A stretch of 64,000 nt of DNA from Vespa crabro (GCF_910589235.1 NC_060956.1:8439999-8503998), one strand, 5' to 3'; positions 39,768-52,493 are shown, counted from the first letter of the stretch. A program made the numbers and translations. The notes: generated from the letters alone by a model not told the origin.

Positions 39768-42108
39768 TTAGAAAAAGAGAAAGAATACAGCATCCTCGCT
39801 TCGAGGTGCCTTCAAATTTGCTTGGTTGGGCAATTTTCGGAGGCACTCGATGCTGGCCTGCTTGAGCTTAGAAACGACATGAAATAGCGACTTAACTTTC
39901 GCCTCGTTGAAGAAATTTTTACCTTTCTTCATATTTCTTTCTGGATCTTGAAAATTAGTATTATTGCTGAAACGTTGTTTCGTTCTTTCAAAACGATATA
40001 TAGATCCCAATAGCAAAGAAAATTAGCAAGATTGATAGTAATTTGATTCACTCTTTGCGCTTTGATGCGTAAATTTAGGTTTTTATTAAATATTCACGTT
40101 CACGGTATATGCCACGTACTTACTTATTAAAGGATACAAAAGTATGATTAATGTTGACAAATGTTATAGTCGCAGCGTAACATATGACGTATCACATCGT
40201 ATTAGTTAGCTTCAAAAGTATTAACAATATCTCCGATTTAAACTCGAGTGATCGCATGAGATTAAAATAAAAGATACATTGTCCTATCGTCCTTAGATTA
40301 AATTACTTCTCTTGACTCACACGTTATCATTTTCTTCTTTCAATTTGAATACGAATTATCTTTTATTCTGCATAACAAATGCCACTCGCTCAGTTGTTTA
40401 TATTAAGCCAATAGTCTTTCTTGCTCTCAAACTTAAATGCATCTAGTTCGTTGCTTTAAGATTTACTAATTTACTTTAGATTAACGATATGAAATTCCTT
40501 TTAACTTAAACATCGTTTGACGAAACGCAAATACGTGTAAGTAGTTCGACATGAACATTTATCACGCGTTTTCATCATTCGTAACGTTTGTAAACGTATT
40601 CCTTGAATTTACCATCTAGAAGAAAAATCAGCTTTAAATGCTTTCAAGATGATTTTACGATGAATTTATTTTTATGTGACAATTTTTTAGTTTATGATTA
40701 TATATTTAAAAAATTTTTAAGAAACTTGCAGAACATTTTTGAAATCGCTCAAAATTGTCTGTTTAATATTCGACCTCTCTCATTAAAAAATTGTCCCATT
40801 TGCTCTCGTTTAATCATAATTATGAGAACGGGAGACCTTCTTCATGTAGAGAAATTTTAGCTTAGGCAGCCGTATCACGTGAATATGGTAAAAGGCCAAA
40901 GAACTTGGAAATTCCTTTCTTCCTTGCTTGCTATGTACGAGCGAGAAGGCAAAAGAATGCAAGGAATTGTGCACTAGCGCCGATTCTTCGCGTGAAAAAT
41001 AAGTCGTGCTGAGGAACAATTAAGGAAATGACGCCCGTAAATTTTCGCGGGTTCTCGAGGACGTTTTAAGAGTACCTTCTCGCAAACGACGAAATTGCTT
41101 CCATCAATCCGCGCCGAGACAAATTAAAGAAGCATCGTCGAGCGTCCCACGGTTTGCTCCTCTTCGACTTAACGACATTTTCATAGCTCAAACGGAGAAT
41201 AATGGAATGGTAGAAGAGAGAGTAAGGATTTAGAAGTGTAGAAGAAACGATTCGATTCAGGACAAACTTCATCGTTTTACACTTTTAGAGATTCCTGATC
41301 GTTTTACGTTTACTTGTCAGTCAACTCGGAAGAATTCATATCCAACTTTATTGTCACTAAAATTTCATGAAATTTGGCTATCGAAAGAGAGAAAATTCTA
41401 TGTAGATCTATCGCAGAATTAATAATAATATTTGATAGCATTGTAAAGATAATTAGTTCTGTATGTATGTGTTTGTAAATCTTTAGTTAATAAGTTATTT
41501 ACGATCAATACTTTATGACTATAATATCGTGTTTCGGCTAAACAATACGTTATCATAATTCACCATTTTCAGAGATATCGTCGTAATTGTAGAATAATAT
41601 ACCGGCAGTAGTTTAAAGCGAAACGTAATAATTTAACTAATTATAAGATATTACAGAGTGACTAATGACTAAAGAAAGTCAATTGTAAATCGGTGTAGTC
41701 GCGGAAGAAACAAATTTTCTCATTCGATCTTTCCTCTGTTAAAGTAGTGATCACCATCATAGTATATTTCAAATTTTCTCTCAAACGCTTCCGTGTGAAC
41801 TATTTCTGTTGAATTCTCCTTAGTAAATCCGTAAAGATAACCAAATGAGGAAGAAACGCGTCGAGCAAAAGGAAAATTTTCGCATAATTTTCTCTTTTCA
41901 TAGCCTATCACGTTAGCGTATCTTCAACTTATCGAAGAAGAAGAGCACTTGCAACCGAATAGACTAGTAACTACCGAGCATTACGAGGTTTTCAAAGCAG
42001 TCTGGATAAAACAGCGTATAATTAGATAGAGTGTAAGATATATTTGGAGCTTAGCCATATTGGCTCACCGCCAGGGTTCACCATTTTACGATATAACTAC
42101 GCGTTGCT

Positions 42109-42110
<2 letters not shown>

Positions 42111-42173
<63 letters not shown>
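42111..42173. repeat. (GA)n microsatellite
   Basis: About 53 bp of pure GA, then AAAGAGAGAGG and a purine-rich tail to about 42240. Confidence 0.96.
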
Positions 42174-43527
42174 GTGGTAAAGGAAAGGAAGATCGGAAGG
42201 GAAAGGAAAGAGAGAACAGAAGGAAAGGTCGAAGGGATGCCATGGTCGGAAAGTACTCGAGATTGGTTACACTATGTTACGTGCCATCGGGCCTTTACAG
42301 TGTCCTGCGACGATTTTACCGTAGTCTCCAATAAATTGTTGTCTTCATTACACGTATACTATGCGAATAGAAATTGCACTGTAATATATATGATCCAATT
42401 TGAGCTCGTCTCATCGGAAATCTCCTTTCTACAAAAGCAATAAGTTTATACATATACTTGCGCTTTAAGAGAATCAATATTTAATTTTTGAAAGATCAGA
42501 TCAATAACGTCTCGTTACAAATTAATTACGATGTAACTCGATGATCATGAAAGGAACGTGACAGATAATTTTTCGCTAGAAAATAATCTTTTCAAAAATC
42601 CAGCGAACATTAATAATGATATATACATATATTTTCGACCGAGCGTCAATAAGCTCACGTTCGTATATCGAGCATGAGTAATTAGCTCCCTACGACGGCG
42701 AGTTAAGCTGAAGCTCTCTCGTGGATGCACGCGCCATGAGTTTATCACGGTATGCGGATTATGTTCGGCACTGTCAAGTCGCGCTGTTATCTACTAATTC
42801 CAATTACTGTCAACGATCCCCTTCGTCTCATCGTTCCAAGAGATTTTCGTCAAATCAGGAACGTACTATATGAAATTTTGAAATCTCATAGGTCATGTTA
42901 TTTTTACGTTCGAATTGATTTTCATACGTAATTTGCGATGTACGAGACCGACGGTGTTTTTCAGTTGCGTGATCCTTTTTCTCATAAAACTATTTTTCCG
43001 ACACTTGAGTTTGATTTTTGAACGATCGTTAAGCGATCTTTGTTAACAAGTTACTTACTCGAGTTCGTTTTTCGCGTTTCACCGGGAGATAGAGGACGGC
43101 AGGCGTATACCCGTCACGCGGACCAGTTCGATTCCTTCGGGCGATGCGAATTGAGGGGAAAAATGAAAGTTTTAATTCGGTTTTAAATAGAGCTCAAACC
43201 GCCCGCAATTACAAAAGTTTTGGTAATAGGCCAAATCCTTTCAGTTGGCGTTCGTTACCAATTCCGTAGCGAATGGTTTTAAATGAGTGCAAAGGCTTTA
43301 CTGAGTGGTATGTACGTACTTTGAGAAGGGTTCGCGTGATATGCTATTTTGGACTCTATATTTAAAAGATGTGATTTCAGAATCTATCACTTGGTTAAAG
43401 AAAAAAAGTAGATATATGAATTTAAAATAGGTACATACATTCAATGGACGTAATACGTATGTACGACTTATAAAAAATATAGATATATGTATTCAATGAA
43501 TAAAACATAGATGTAAGACTCGTTAAA

Positions 43528-43602
43528 AAGTTAAAATTCTATCATCCCCTTTCCGAGCTGTTGCTCTAATCATTAAGCTATCTAGAGATTCTTCGGTTAA
43601 TT
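43528..43602 (-). repeat. tRNA-derived SINE or tRNA-relic candidate
   Basis: On the minus strand, GATAGCTTAATGATTAGAGC reads like a tRNA 5' half with D arm. It includes the pol III A-box form TRGYNNARNNG and a GCTT/GAGC D stem. CTCGGAAAGGGGATG follows, as in many insect tRNA-derived SINEs. The expected B box (GTTCRANNC) is decayed and the acceptor stem does not close, so it is not a working tRNA. Confidence 0.35.
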
Positions 43603-44269
43603 TCTCCATGAACGACTACTTATATTAAATGGAGTAAAATACAGAATGGTTTCCACATTGTCATTCTACAAAAATATTCGACCACAAATGTTCTTTTCTC
43701 TCTAAATATTTTTCAATTTGAATGGTACTGAATCCATAAGGCGACTCTTTGCCAATTCTTCTAATTACCGTTCACGTTACTGTCGTCGTCTTAAATTTTT
43801 CGAGTGTTCGGAACATTTAAGACTTCTCTATCAATTCCCCAGGCCGCCACTCGCGTCTCTCTCGTCATCAATTTGTTCCAATAGGTCCTCTTTTTTAATT
43901 TAATTTTCCTTCGCGTATTGCTACACGTTTAAGCTAACGACGAAAGTTAAAATTGAACGAAAGTAATTAATACGTGCGCAATTAATAATGGTTTTACAAC
44001 TTCATCGTGCGTCTTTTCACGAGTTTCGTATTACATTTTTTCACTAACTTCTTACGTCTTTTCACAAACTTCGTAGATCTTTTTACCAGCGAGACCTGTT
44101 ACCTACTAACTATAGATGTATCATTTTTTCCGTCTACCAAAACAATAGCTCTCACCACCCAATAATGTCATAAGACGATTCTATCACATATAGCTAATAT
44201 ATTTATGGAGAATATATAGATATCTATAAACGATAATATTTATAAATGAATTTTATGAGATGAGTAATT

Positions 44270-44297
44270 CTCATTTTTATTCTTTTTTCCGTTTCAG
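44270..44297 (+). promoter_or_regulatory. 3' splice site of the Rbp6 exon, with likely branch point
   Basis: The T-rich tract TTTTTATTCTTTTTTCCG runs directly into TTTCAG. A CTCAT branch-point-like sequence places its adenine at 44273, 24 nt before the exon. The site is strong by insect standards and fixes the exon start. Confidence 0.8.
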
Positions 44298-44379
44298 AGG
44301 GCCTTAGAGAGTACTTTACCAAGTATGGAGATATCACAGAGGTCATGGTCATGAAAGATCCCACAACGCGACGATCAAG
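44298..44379 (+). CDS. Rbp6: Internal exon of Musashi-family RNA-binding protein Rbp6 (middle of RRM1)
   Basis: The exon is 82 nt: two bases completing a split Glu codon, 26 full codons, and two bases of a split Arg codon. The peptide reads GLREYFTKYGDITEVMVMKD followed by PTTRRS(R). This is the alpha1-beta2-beta3 approach of RRM1 in Musashi proteins; the next exon should supply the RNP1 octamer (GFGFVTF type). Musashi/Rbp6 proteins bind UAG-type motifs in mRNA 3' UTRs and control translation, chiefly in neural and stem cells. The wording KYGDI and MVMKDPTTRRSR fits insect Rbp6 better than Drosophila msi (from memory, not searched). The acceptor is a pyrimidine tract ending TTTCAG at 44297 and the donor is GTGAGT from 44380. 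Entry phase is 1 and exit phase 2. An acceptor two bases downstream (AG at 44298-44299) is possible but would break the phase. RNP2 and RNP1 lie on exons outside this window. Confidence 0.93.
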
Positions 44380-44387
44380 GTGAGTAA
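44380..44387 (+). promoter_or_regulatory. 5' splice site of the Rbp6 exon
   Basis: The exon ends TCAAG and the intron begins GTGAGTAA, a near-ideal match to U1 snRNA. It leaves the Arg codon AG|N split, as expected where Musashi RRM1 continues into RNP1. Confidence 0.85.
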
Positions 44388-46929
44388 TAATTTGGAAAAT
44401 GTGTGTTTCACTTTTATCATCAAGTAATCATTTATTGGACATGGTCAAGATATTCAAATACTTGAAAGCACATCGGAGCGTATATCGATCGATCAGTTGG
44501 TTCTGCTGCGGCATAATCCTTTGAGCTCTCCCTAGAGGAAAATTGCTAGTGGGTGACCATACCGCGGTTAGTAATTGTACTACGCGAAATTTCCGTTGGT
44601 CGAATCTACAGCGCGGTCGCTTATCTTCGTGCGGTTCAGAGGAATGTCCCTCGAGGATCTGGATCATGATCTACGGGAACGATCGACGATCCAGCTCGCG
44701 GAATTTGAAAGCACTTATTAACGGCATCATGGTATTCTATGCTCGCGTGTACGCCTTTAGAAATACAGACATGCAAGCAAAGTTACATTACTATACGCTT
44801 AGGTATTATACTAAATGTTGTTAAAAACATAGCCGCTAATATTTCAATAATTTTTATTGCAATTCCTAAGAACATATGAACAACTTTCAACAAAAATTCC
44901 ATGATAATTATAAAATCATCTTGTTATGTTTGAATTCGTAGGAAGAAAAAGAGTACATTCAAAGATCGAATCATTTTATCGTGCGAACGACAAAGAACCT
45001 TTCGTGATGGAAGAGATTATCGCGTTAAGAGATAATATTCATGAGTATGCTAATTTAGAATAAAACGTTACGTTATTCTCAAGTATGCCGGTATAGGAGA
45101 AAAATGTCGATGAATAGATGATATGTAAATATGTTGTTCAAACGAAGGGCTCTTTTAACGAGCCAATCGTTGTAAAGTGCGTGTACCTATTTAGAAAATT
45201 TATTGAAGCATTAAATATCGGTAGACATAATTAATATTCTACCACGGTGATTACATTCGGTTTTATCGCAGCCAATCGATATATCATAATTGCGTTCATT
45301 AAGAGATATGGACATTGTAATCGTGAAGTAGAATCTCACATCTGTACTAGAGCGACGGGTAGATGTTCGCGTTTAAGCGCCGAGTTGCTAAATGCAGCGC
45401 ATCTGCGCTAGATAGCAAAAGGAAATAATGGACGTTTGGGAACGTTCCACGTTTAGCAGGTAAAGCTAGTTCACATTTGTTGTCACATTTATCTACCTGA
45501 TAAGTTTATTCTCGGACACCATCTCGGCCTACTATCTTTAAATACGTTTCACGAATCACATCGAGGTATAAACCTATATAGGCGATTATTAACGTAACGC
45601 CAGGTATTACCGAAATAGGTCTCAGGTGCAAAATAAATTTACCGATGGTCAAGCCATCAAGTATAAAAAGGATATGAGGTTTTCTCACCTCGAGGCAAAA
45701 AATTGGGAACAAATCTGAAGCGCCATCGGCAAACATCTAGTCACCGGAGTAGGGACGGTAAATGCTGGCATCAGAGTTATTACCGGTTTTTAAATGGTAG
45801 AGACAAGGGGAATTGCTACGACGGGGGTAAAAGAAAGAAAAGAGGAATGAGAAAAAGGGAGAAGAAAAAAAAATGGACAAAAGCGAAGATATACATTGGA
45901 CTAGATATAGGTGAACTCAACGTTATGACGTGAAAAGGAAGAATACAAGTCCTTTTTTTCTTGACTTCGGCAAAGCAAAGTGTTATTCACCAATATTTGT
46001 AGCACTTCATTTTTATTCCCTTGTTTCATGGACGACCGTTTAACGAATTAAAAAACGAATAATTTCTCGTCGGCAATTTTATTAATTTTAAGTGATTTTC
46101 ATCTTTCTCTCTCTCTCCCTCTCTCTTTGTCTTTTTTCACCCATTTCTCTTTCTGATAAGCTTCAGAAGAAAGAATGCAATTCGTTTGTTATGTTATTAC
46201 ATGATAGTACTCGTACTAAAGGGGATTTTACTAAAAGGGAACATTTCATAGAATACTCGTACTTTTGTATCATTCATAATCAATTCTTGGATGAATAAGT
46301 CACACTCGCGTTTCTTTTGATGTACAATATTTAAGAAGGAGGCATAATTAGAAAAAGTATGTTCGACGCATTAAAATCATCGTTTAACGTTAAGATCCAG
46401 CGTAGTTTATTCAACGGTAAATTATATGTTGTATATGAAAAATGGAAGAATGGAATATTAATATATCGTTGTTGATAATTTGACGATGATACCTATTTTC
46501 TTTCAGAAATCTTAACTCTCATCAAAGAAATAAACGGGCTCGTCTCATTTGTTGATACAGTATTCGAAACAATAAGTTGAAAAGATTGCGGACAATAATT
46601 GTTGCTAAATTATCGTATAGCTTTTAAATTTTCGTCTCTTTTCCATTAATACCGAATACTCAATTCGTACCTTGTCGTTCTTCGACTAATTAATTGACCA
46701 GAAACTTTTAGTCGCCCGTCCCAACCTTCTCTAATTATTCATTCCTTTCATTCCGAAGAGAATGAGAGAGAAAGAGAGAGAAAATGAGAGTTACGGACAA
46801 CAAAACGAAACACAGAACAACTTACTCCTGTCAGAGCTATAAAACAGAAGCAACAGCCGAGCCTATTCACACCTGCTTATTAAACGGAAATAAAGCCTGT
46901 AGAATCAAAGTCCCTTTACCTTCTTCGTG

Positions 46930-47036
46930 TTCATTCTCTTCTCTCTCATTTTCTCTCTCTTTTCCTCTCTCTCTCTCTCTTTCTCTCTCTCACTTCCTTT
47001 CTCTTTTCCTTTCTCTCTCTGTTTCTTTTCTTTTCC
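46930..47036. repeat. Polypyrimidine tract
   Basis: TTCTCT, CTCT and TTTC units over about 105 bp. Confidence 0.88.
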
Positions 47037-47634
47037 ACGCTTCTTGATTTTTCTTTCTTTCTCGCTCCAAATGTTCTAAAATCTGTCGACAAGTAGGAGT
47101 TTCATTCGCTAATCCCTTTATGGATAACCTCGTTTTGATCATATCCGAAAGATATAAAGCCCTTTTGTTGACTGAAAATTCCAAGTTTCGGATGTGAAAG
47201 ATTAGGGAAATTTTGAAAAAGTCTCTTAAGAAATACTCTTTTAAGGTTTCATCACTAACTAGAACTTTGCCATGCTTGTTGCGTTTAATCGGAGTTCTAA
47301 TTTGATTATGTAAAATTGAATTGCACGGTGCGTTACAACGAAGTGCGCTTGGAAATTGAGAGAAACGAAGCGTTTGAGATGCCGCTGTCTGCACCCAAGG
47401 AAATACGTGACATGTGTGTATGTATTTTGTGTGAATATTGTAGACACAAAAGATAACGTGCTCGTATGGGTGTATGTTTATATCCAAGTCATTGTAAGGA
47501 CAAAACGAGCGTGAAAAAAAGATAAAAAAATCAGCTTATATTGAGAGCGTGTAATTTGCATTGTTTTGAAATATTGCTTTGTCTAATGTTATTTTGTATT
47601 TTTGTATTAATATATATATATATTAATAATAATA

Positions 47635-47635
<1 letters not shown>

Positions 47636-47695
<60 letters not shown>
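47636..47695. repeat. (TTA)n trinucleotide microsatellite
   Basis: About 20 uninterrupted TTA units follow a short TA dinucleotide and TAA run. Confidence 0.95.
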
Positions 47696-48289
47696 TTGAT
47701 ATTGTTTAGTTTGATATTGCGATATTGTTTAGTTACTAATAAACCATTTCATCATTCTAAAAAATTTCCCACAATTATTTCCAAATTAATCGCGTATCAA
47801 ATACTCAATCGGAAGTTCGACTAATCGTGTAACTAGGATAATGCTTATCAATGATACATCATGTCGATTTTATAAACGCTCGAATTATGTAAGTTGGATA
47901 ATGGCTATTATCGATGATATAACGTTCATGTGGATATACCAACGTTCCGATTAAGTTTACGATTTCCATGAAAAGAAACCCATGTGGAAATGATAAAAAT
48001 GTCTTTTTGTATCGATTGAATTCTTTTTTTTTTTATCATTCGTGACCTTTTTCCCGAAAAGATCTTTCTATTAGTAAAAAATTAATTCATCCGTAATCTC
48101 TGGCATATTGGAATTTCCTTTACGTTAGCAAACGGCAACATTTTTCTAGCAGGTGGAAACCACTTAAAGAATGGTCGATGAGAGAAAGTAAATGAGAGAG
48201 AGACAAGGCAAAGACATAGTAGGACGTCAGTATAGGGTTCTGGAACAAGGGTGGTTGAATCTCTCAGCGCCACGTCGTAGCTCATATTT

Positions 48290-48480
48290 CCCGCAAAGGG
48301 ACGTGGATCCTATATGCAGGGAGTGAGACGTGGAGTTACTCTGCGGGTTGTAAATTAATGGTTAGCCCGTGGCACGGGGGTTCGGCCTAAGGGTTTTGCT
48401 TGATCTATGGATGGTATGTGTGCTGGGTCAAACTGGGTCTTGCCCACTGATACGGTAGCTTCACGAAAACTGCTTCTTCT
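48290..48480. other. GC-richer island, possible conserved non-coding element
   Basis: Contains two GACGTGGA/ACGTGGA copies, a short hairpin CCCGTGGCACGGG, and TTAATGG homeodomain-like sequence. No coding frame. Confidence 0.2.
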
Positions 48481-49629
48481 GTCTTCTACCTTAATCACTT
48501 CAAGATTGATATCGCCTTCTCTACCTCTATCGTTCGCATAAGAATCCTCCTTTTATCGCCTCGACCTTTCATGTGCTTTCTTCTTGGACCTTTAAAAAGT
48601 CTCTACACTTTCCATTCATTGTCCTTTTCCTGTCTCCGCGATAATTTCCTTCGAAGGATCGTTATTCACGTACCGAGCGCGAGTATAAAGTCAAACGGCA
48701 TGCATGGGATAAAGTTAAGTAGTTAAATATTTTTAGGATCTCTATTTATCAGGTTAACGTCCCTTTTACGCCATGGATAGCGTTTCCTTGCGATTTAAAA
48801 GAAACGCATTTCAGTCGATTGAATCGTTCTTTTACGATTTCACGAGCAGTCGTGGAGAAGAAGATCCCAGGAACGATTGATGCATAATAGTAGTTATTCG
48901 AAAGCAGTTAACTTTAGTGCTCGAGTTTTCAGAATCGTACTTACAAAGGATGTAAGACGACCGTTATTTCTCAGAAAAATCGATATTTCTTGCAGATCTT
49001 CTCTCTGCTTAATGTGCAATATGACCCACAAGCGAACAAAATTTCGTTATATATAGAATAATATTAACTTCGTTGGACTATGTTGTATGTATGATCGAAA
49101 TATTGTATTAGGCGAATAAGAATTTTTTTTCTTTCCTTTTTTATATTTTTTATATGAAACAATTACTTATAGTATTTTTTAAAAGTAATAGAAAATTCAA
49201 TTTTATGCCATAATCTTAATTATCACGAGAAAATATTTCTTCTATTATAACAATTTTTCTATTATAAAAATTCGTAAGACTTATTGAAAATACAATCTGC
49301 AGATATGTATATATATATACGTAGCATTAGTTCATTTCATGTTGTGTAAATAACGTAAATTCTCTTTATATAGATAATATGCCCTTTAATATTATTCTCC
49401 CTTTATTTATTTATATCTATTTACAAGAATATTTGCAAATAGTTATACAATATTTAATATCATTTGATTTCCAGTTCTTTAAACGGCAAGTATTTTAGAT
49501 AACATGAATCACAAGGACATAGTGCTATGTTTTTATAATAAGTTCAGTGGGTGTTTAAACTTTAATTTTTTGACTATATCAGCATAACTGTTTATAGCGA
49601 ATGGATTTGTATAAGAATCCATACTGACT

Positions 49630-51060
49630 TTGTGTTTGTCCGTGAGTCGAATAATTTTTTCTTATTCGTAGGAGATGTTTAACGATTTATGAATTTCGTC
49701 ATCCCTGATATATAAGGGTGCATCTATTATTGTGCTTATCGAAGAATTTTCGCTTTCCATTTTTTTAATATGTAATATGGCTGCCATTTCTTAAAGTTGA
49801 ATTCCACAAATCCATATTGGTTTTATTAAATATTTATATATTAGCATTTGGTTATTTTCATTAAGTCTATTCTTTCGAGACATTTACCAGTTCATAGATT
49901 TGTTTATTATATTTTTTGACTTATATGTTAGTTTCATATGAGTTTTTTATTCAGTTCTATTCCCAAATATTTAACTAATGTAATTAATAGTATTAATATA
50001 CACTTTAATTTTACTGAATTTAATAAAGTATTTTACTGTAATTTTAATATTTTACTGAATTAATTAAATAGTTTTCTAATTGAGTGATATGATCTGTAAA
50101 TCAGAGAAAGCAATTTTTATGTCATTGTGTATGGAAATTATTGCGGTGTCGTCTACAAATTTGAAAATTTTGGTATTTTTATTGGTTAGGACATCAACAA
50201 TGAAGATGGTATGGAGCAGAAAAGTAAATACATTTCATCGGGATACTCTGGTTTTAATAGAAAGGATAGCAGATGTAGTATCTTTGATTTTCACGTAGAA
50301 GTATGTTTTCTATGTAAGATGTAATTAGTGTATGTAACGAGATAAGTAGCAAACGTTATAATTCATTGAGCAGATTTTTATGTCAAACTTTGTCGAATGC
50401 TTTTTCGATATTGAAAAAGAATATATCGATATAGAAAAAGATTATTTCTTTTCTCCTAGTGATTGGAGAATTTGTTATATTGTCTAATAACTTTGCTTAA
50501 TAATGTTATTTTATTCGAAACCAAAATTGTCGTTGACAATAGTAATGATCCTTTTATGTATAATCTTTTCAACTACTTTTGACAATAACGGTAGTAAAGA
50601 GATAAATCTGTAAGACTGGGGAAGATTGGGATTTTGTTCAGGTTTTAATAATTTTATAATTTCTGCACATTTTCATATTTATATAAAGTGTCCTACGCAA
50701 AGAATTGCATTAATTAGTATGGTGATATATCGTAATCCTTTTGCTGGAAGTTCTTTAAGCACTTTGGCTGCGATTAAATCGTTTCCTGGTGCTTTGTGGT
50801 TTTTGAAGTTGCGGATTATGGCCTGGAGTTCTTTTTTAGTTGGATGGTCTAGGATGAAATTATTTTCAGAGTTATTGTTATTTGCGTTAGTGAGAGACCC
50901 ATTTGTGAAAACTTCTTGGAAGTACTCTACCATAGCATTTGCTTGTTTTTTAAGAAATTTATTCCATTGGCCGATTAGAATTTTAATTGGATTTATTGTT
51001 TGTACTGGTTTTATAATTTTTTTAGCTGTTTTTCACAAGGAATAATTTGTTATTTCAGTT
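49630..51060 (-). pseudogene. Reverse-transcriptase domain of the Jockey-like element
   Basis: The best-preserved open part, 50679-50933, contains KKELQAIIRNFKNHKAPGND and then KVLKELPAKGLRYITILINA, the fingers region of Jockey RT. Motif A reads FNIEKAFDKV*H at about 50380-50415; the usual first catalytic Asp is Asn and the usual Trp codon is a stop. The catalytic box reads FVDD at 50148-50159. Downstream are KYLGIELNKKL and DAPLYIRDDEIHKSLN (about 49680-49735), the expected order. Family function is target-primed reverse transcription of the element's own RNA. Multiple stops show it no longer works. Confidence 0.88.
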
Positions 51061-51559
51061 ACATCAAGATTCGAAATATATCTACTAATTTCATCATTAT
51101 TATAATTGCTGATTTCTGTTTTTATGATTCTTGTTAGGTTATATTTATTGCACAGTGTGAAATATGTCGAGTTTAGAGAAGAACTTTATTGCAATATGAT
51201 ACAAAAAGATAAACTTGTTCGTTTGCCAGTCCGAAAAACAAGAGACAAAGGAAAAAGAAAATAAGAAAATAAGGAAAAAGAAACAGAAATATGCTATAAA
51301 CATAAATCGGAAACTCTATATAATAACTAAGGCGCGTTGATCACTCATCTAATATTTTATTTTCAACAGTCCTAGTTAGATTATATAATTCTACTTTTAA
51401 CTGCGAAAATCGTCTGTGTTGCCATTTCCTTCTTCCTTTTTTTATTTATTTGATTAATTCTTAAATAAATGATAATTATGGCCGTAGTTTCTTCTCTCCT
51501 ATTATAGGATTTAATTAATACTTGCTGTTTGAAGGAGGATTGTTAGTTTTTCTGCTGCT

Positions 51560-52150
51560 ATCTCTATGTCATATTTGGCTTTTAGTAGTACATTGCATGT
51601 TAGTTTATCGTTTATGATTTTACTGTAGTTGTTCCAGTTGGTAGTTTTGTTTGTTAACTTCGATTGTTTAAGGAACTTAGTTAAACTTTCGAATTGATGA
51701 TGAATAATATTGGTTTATGATTTGAAGTAAATTCAAGAAGATGTATGGTCAGGATTTAATTATTTTTAATATTGATGATACTAAACTCAAATGCATCTAG
51801 TATTTTATAGAGATTCGTCGGTCAGTGGGCCTACCGGTCGATAGAACTGATAGTTGCCTGTGATTGATATATTGCATCAGATTTGCACCTTTAGTGTGTG
51901 CTATTATTGATTCCCAGAAAAAGTATTTAAAATCGCCTGCTATTAAGAAATCATTTTCGAATACTTCGAAGAATTCTTTGAGTTTTGCTGTAGTTAACGA
52001 GCATTTGGGGGCGGGGATTATAAACTACCGCTACTGTTAACTCTTGTTCTTGCTGTATTATTTCGATTAGCGTAGCCTGTATTTTCTCTGCTTATTCTTT
52101 CTGTGCATATTTTTTAGCTCGGAGCTTCTTGTAATCCATTGCAGTTTCAT
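51560..52150 (-). pseudogene. Apurinic-endonuclease-like domain of the Jockey-like element
   Basis: In order on the minus strand: IIQ*NCNGLQ (normally a Trp where the stop is), KIQATLIEIIQQEQELTVAV, KLKEFFEVFENDFLIAGDFK, YFFWES, then LSTGRPTDRR and FTSNHKPI. The usual GDFN is GDFK, so a metal/phosphate-site Asn is gone. The His of the SDH motif is kept. The normal role is nicking the chromosomal target before reverse transcription. Confidence 0.75.
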
Positions 52151-52493
52151 TGTATAATTTGAATCATTTTTTGTTTTCTTTTAGAAATATTACAAGTTCT
52201 GTTAAAAAATTTATGATGGTTGACATTTGAGTAGTTAAATTTTATATTATTTGCTTTGTTCAGATGTTTGAACGGCTGACGGCTTTCCTCTATGAAGAAT
52301 TTGTGATAAATTATGATTATATTAATGCTAGAGTTTTGGTAGTATAATCCTTCAAATTAGAAACAATAGCAATTGCTCGACGGATGCGGAAATTTCGGAT
52401 TGTCGACTTTGCTAAGATGAACATGGTTTGTTTATGTCTAGTTCATAACTCTCACCCTTCACCATCTATGTTATATTGATAAAAGAGCTCTCG

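Larger units (their letters stand above)
32753..44269. other. Intron leading to the Rbp6 exon
   Basis: Microsatellites dominate to 42240. A GC-richer patch at 33310-33400 (minus strand GGGCCGGATTCCGCGGTGC) is unexplained. 40000-41700 and 42400-44260 show no coding or structural signal except the SINE relic at 43528. Confidence 0.5.
1..44297 (+). other. Upstream intron of Rbp6 (at least 44.3 kb)
   Basis: No RRM-like or other recognisable coding exon was found on the + strand before the acceptor at 44297. The preceding exon, which should carry RNP2 and end in phase 1, must lie before base 1. A 5' exon of an alternative transcript could be hidden in one of the GC-richer blocks listed separately. 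Intron status is inferred from the single exon; a nested gene on either strand cannot be excluded. Confidence 0.7.
44388..49539. other. Downstream intron, proximal part
   Basis: No RRM continuation. A 165-codon minus-strand frame (46990-47487) starts in ordinary intron and ends in a pyrimidine tract that codes a false Arg/Glu tail; no domain. The (TTA)n tract and the 48290 island are listed separately. Confidence 0.5.
49540..52260 (-). mobile_element. Degraded Jockey-like non-LTR retrotransposon (ORF2 nearly full length)
   Basis: Minus-strand translation, allowing frameshifts and stops, recovers ORF2 of a Jockey-clade LINE in order. An endonuclease start IIQ*NCNGLQ lies near 52140. QELTVAVVYNPR lies near 52030 and the endonuclease core GDFKYFFWES near 51925. 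SNHKPI follows, then reverse transcriptase from about 51060 and a C-terminal region with KYLGIELNKKL near 49960. The endonuclease has lost about 60 residues after its start. The part just above 52200 may be the end of ORF1. The element is antisense to Rbp6 and clearly inactive. Ends are approximate and no target-site duplication was identified. Confidence 0.85.

Noticed and set aside
46990..47487. 165-codon minus-strand frame
   Set aside because: The C-terminal end is an Arg/Glu run from a CT tract and the rest matches no family I know.
50626..51045. 139-codon + strand frame
   Set aside because: It is the antisense shadow of the LINE reverse-transcriptase relic.
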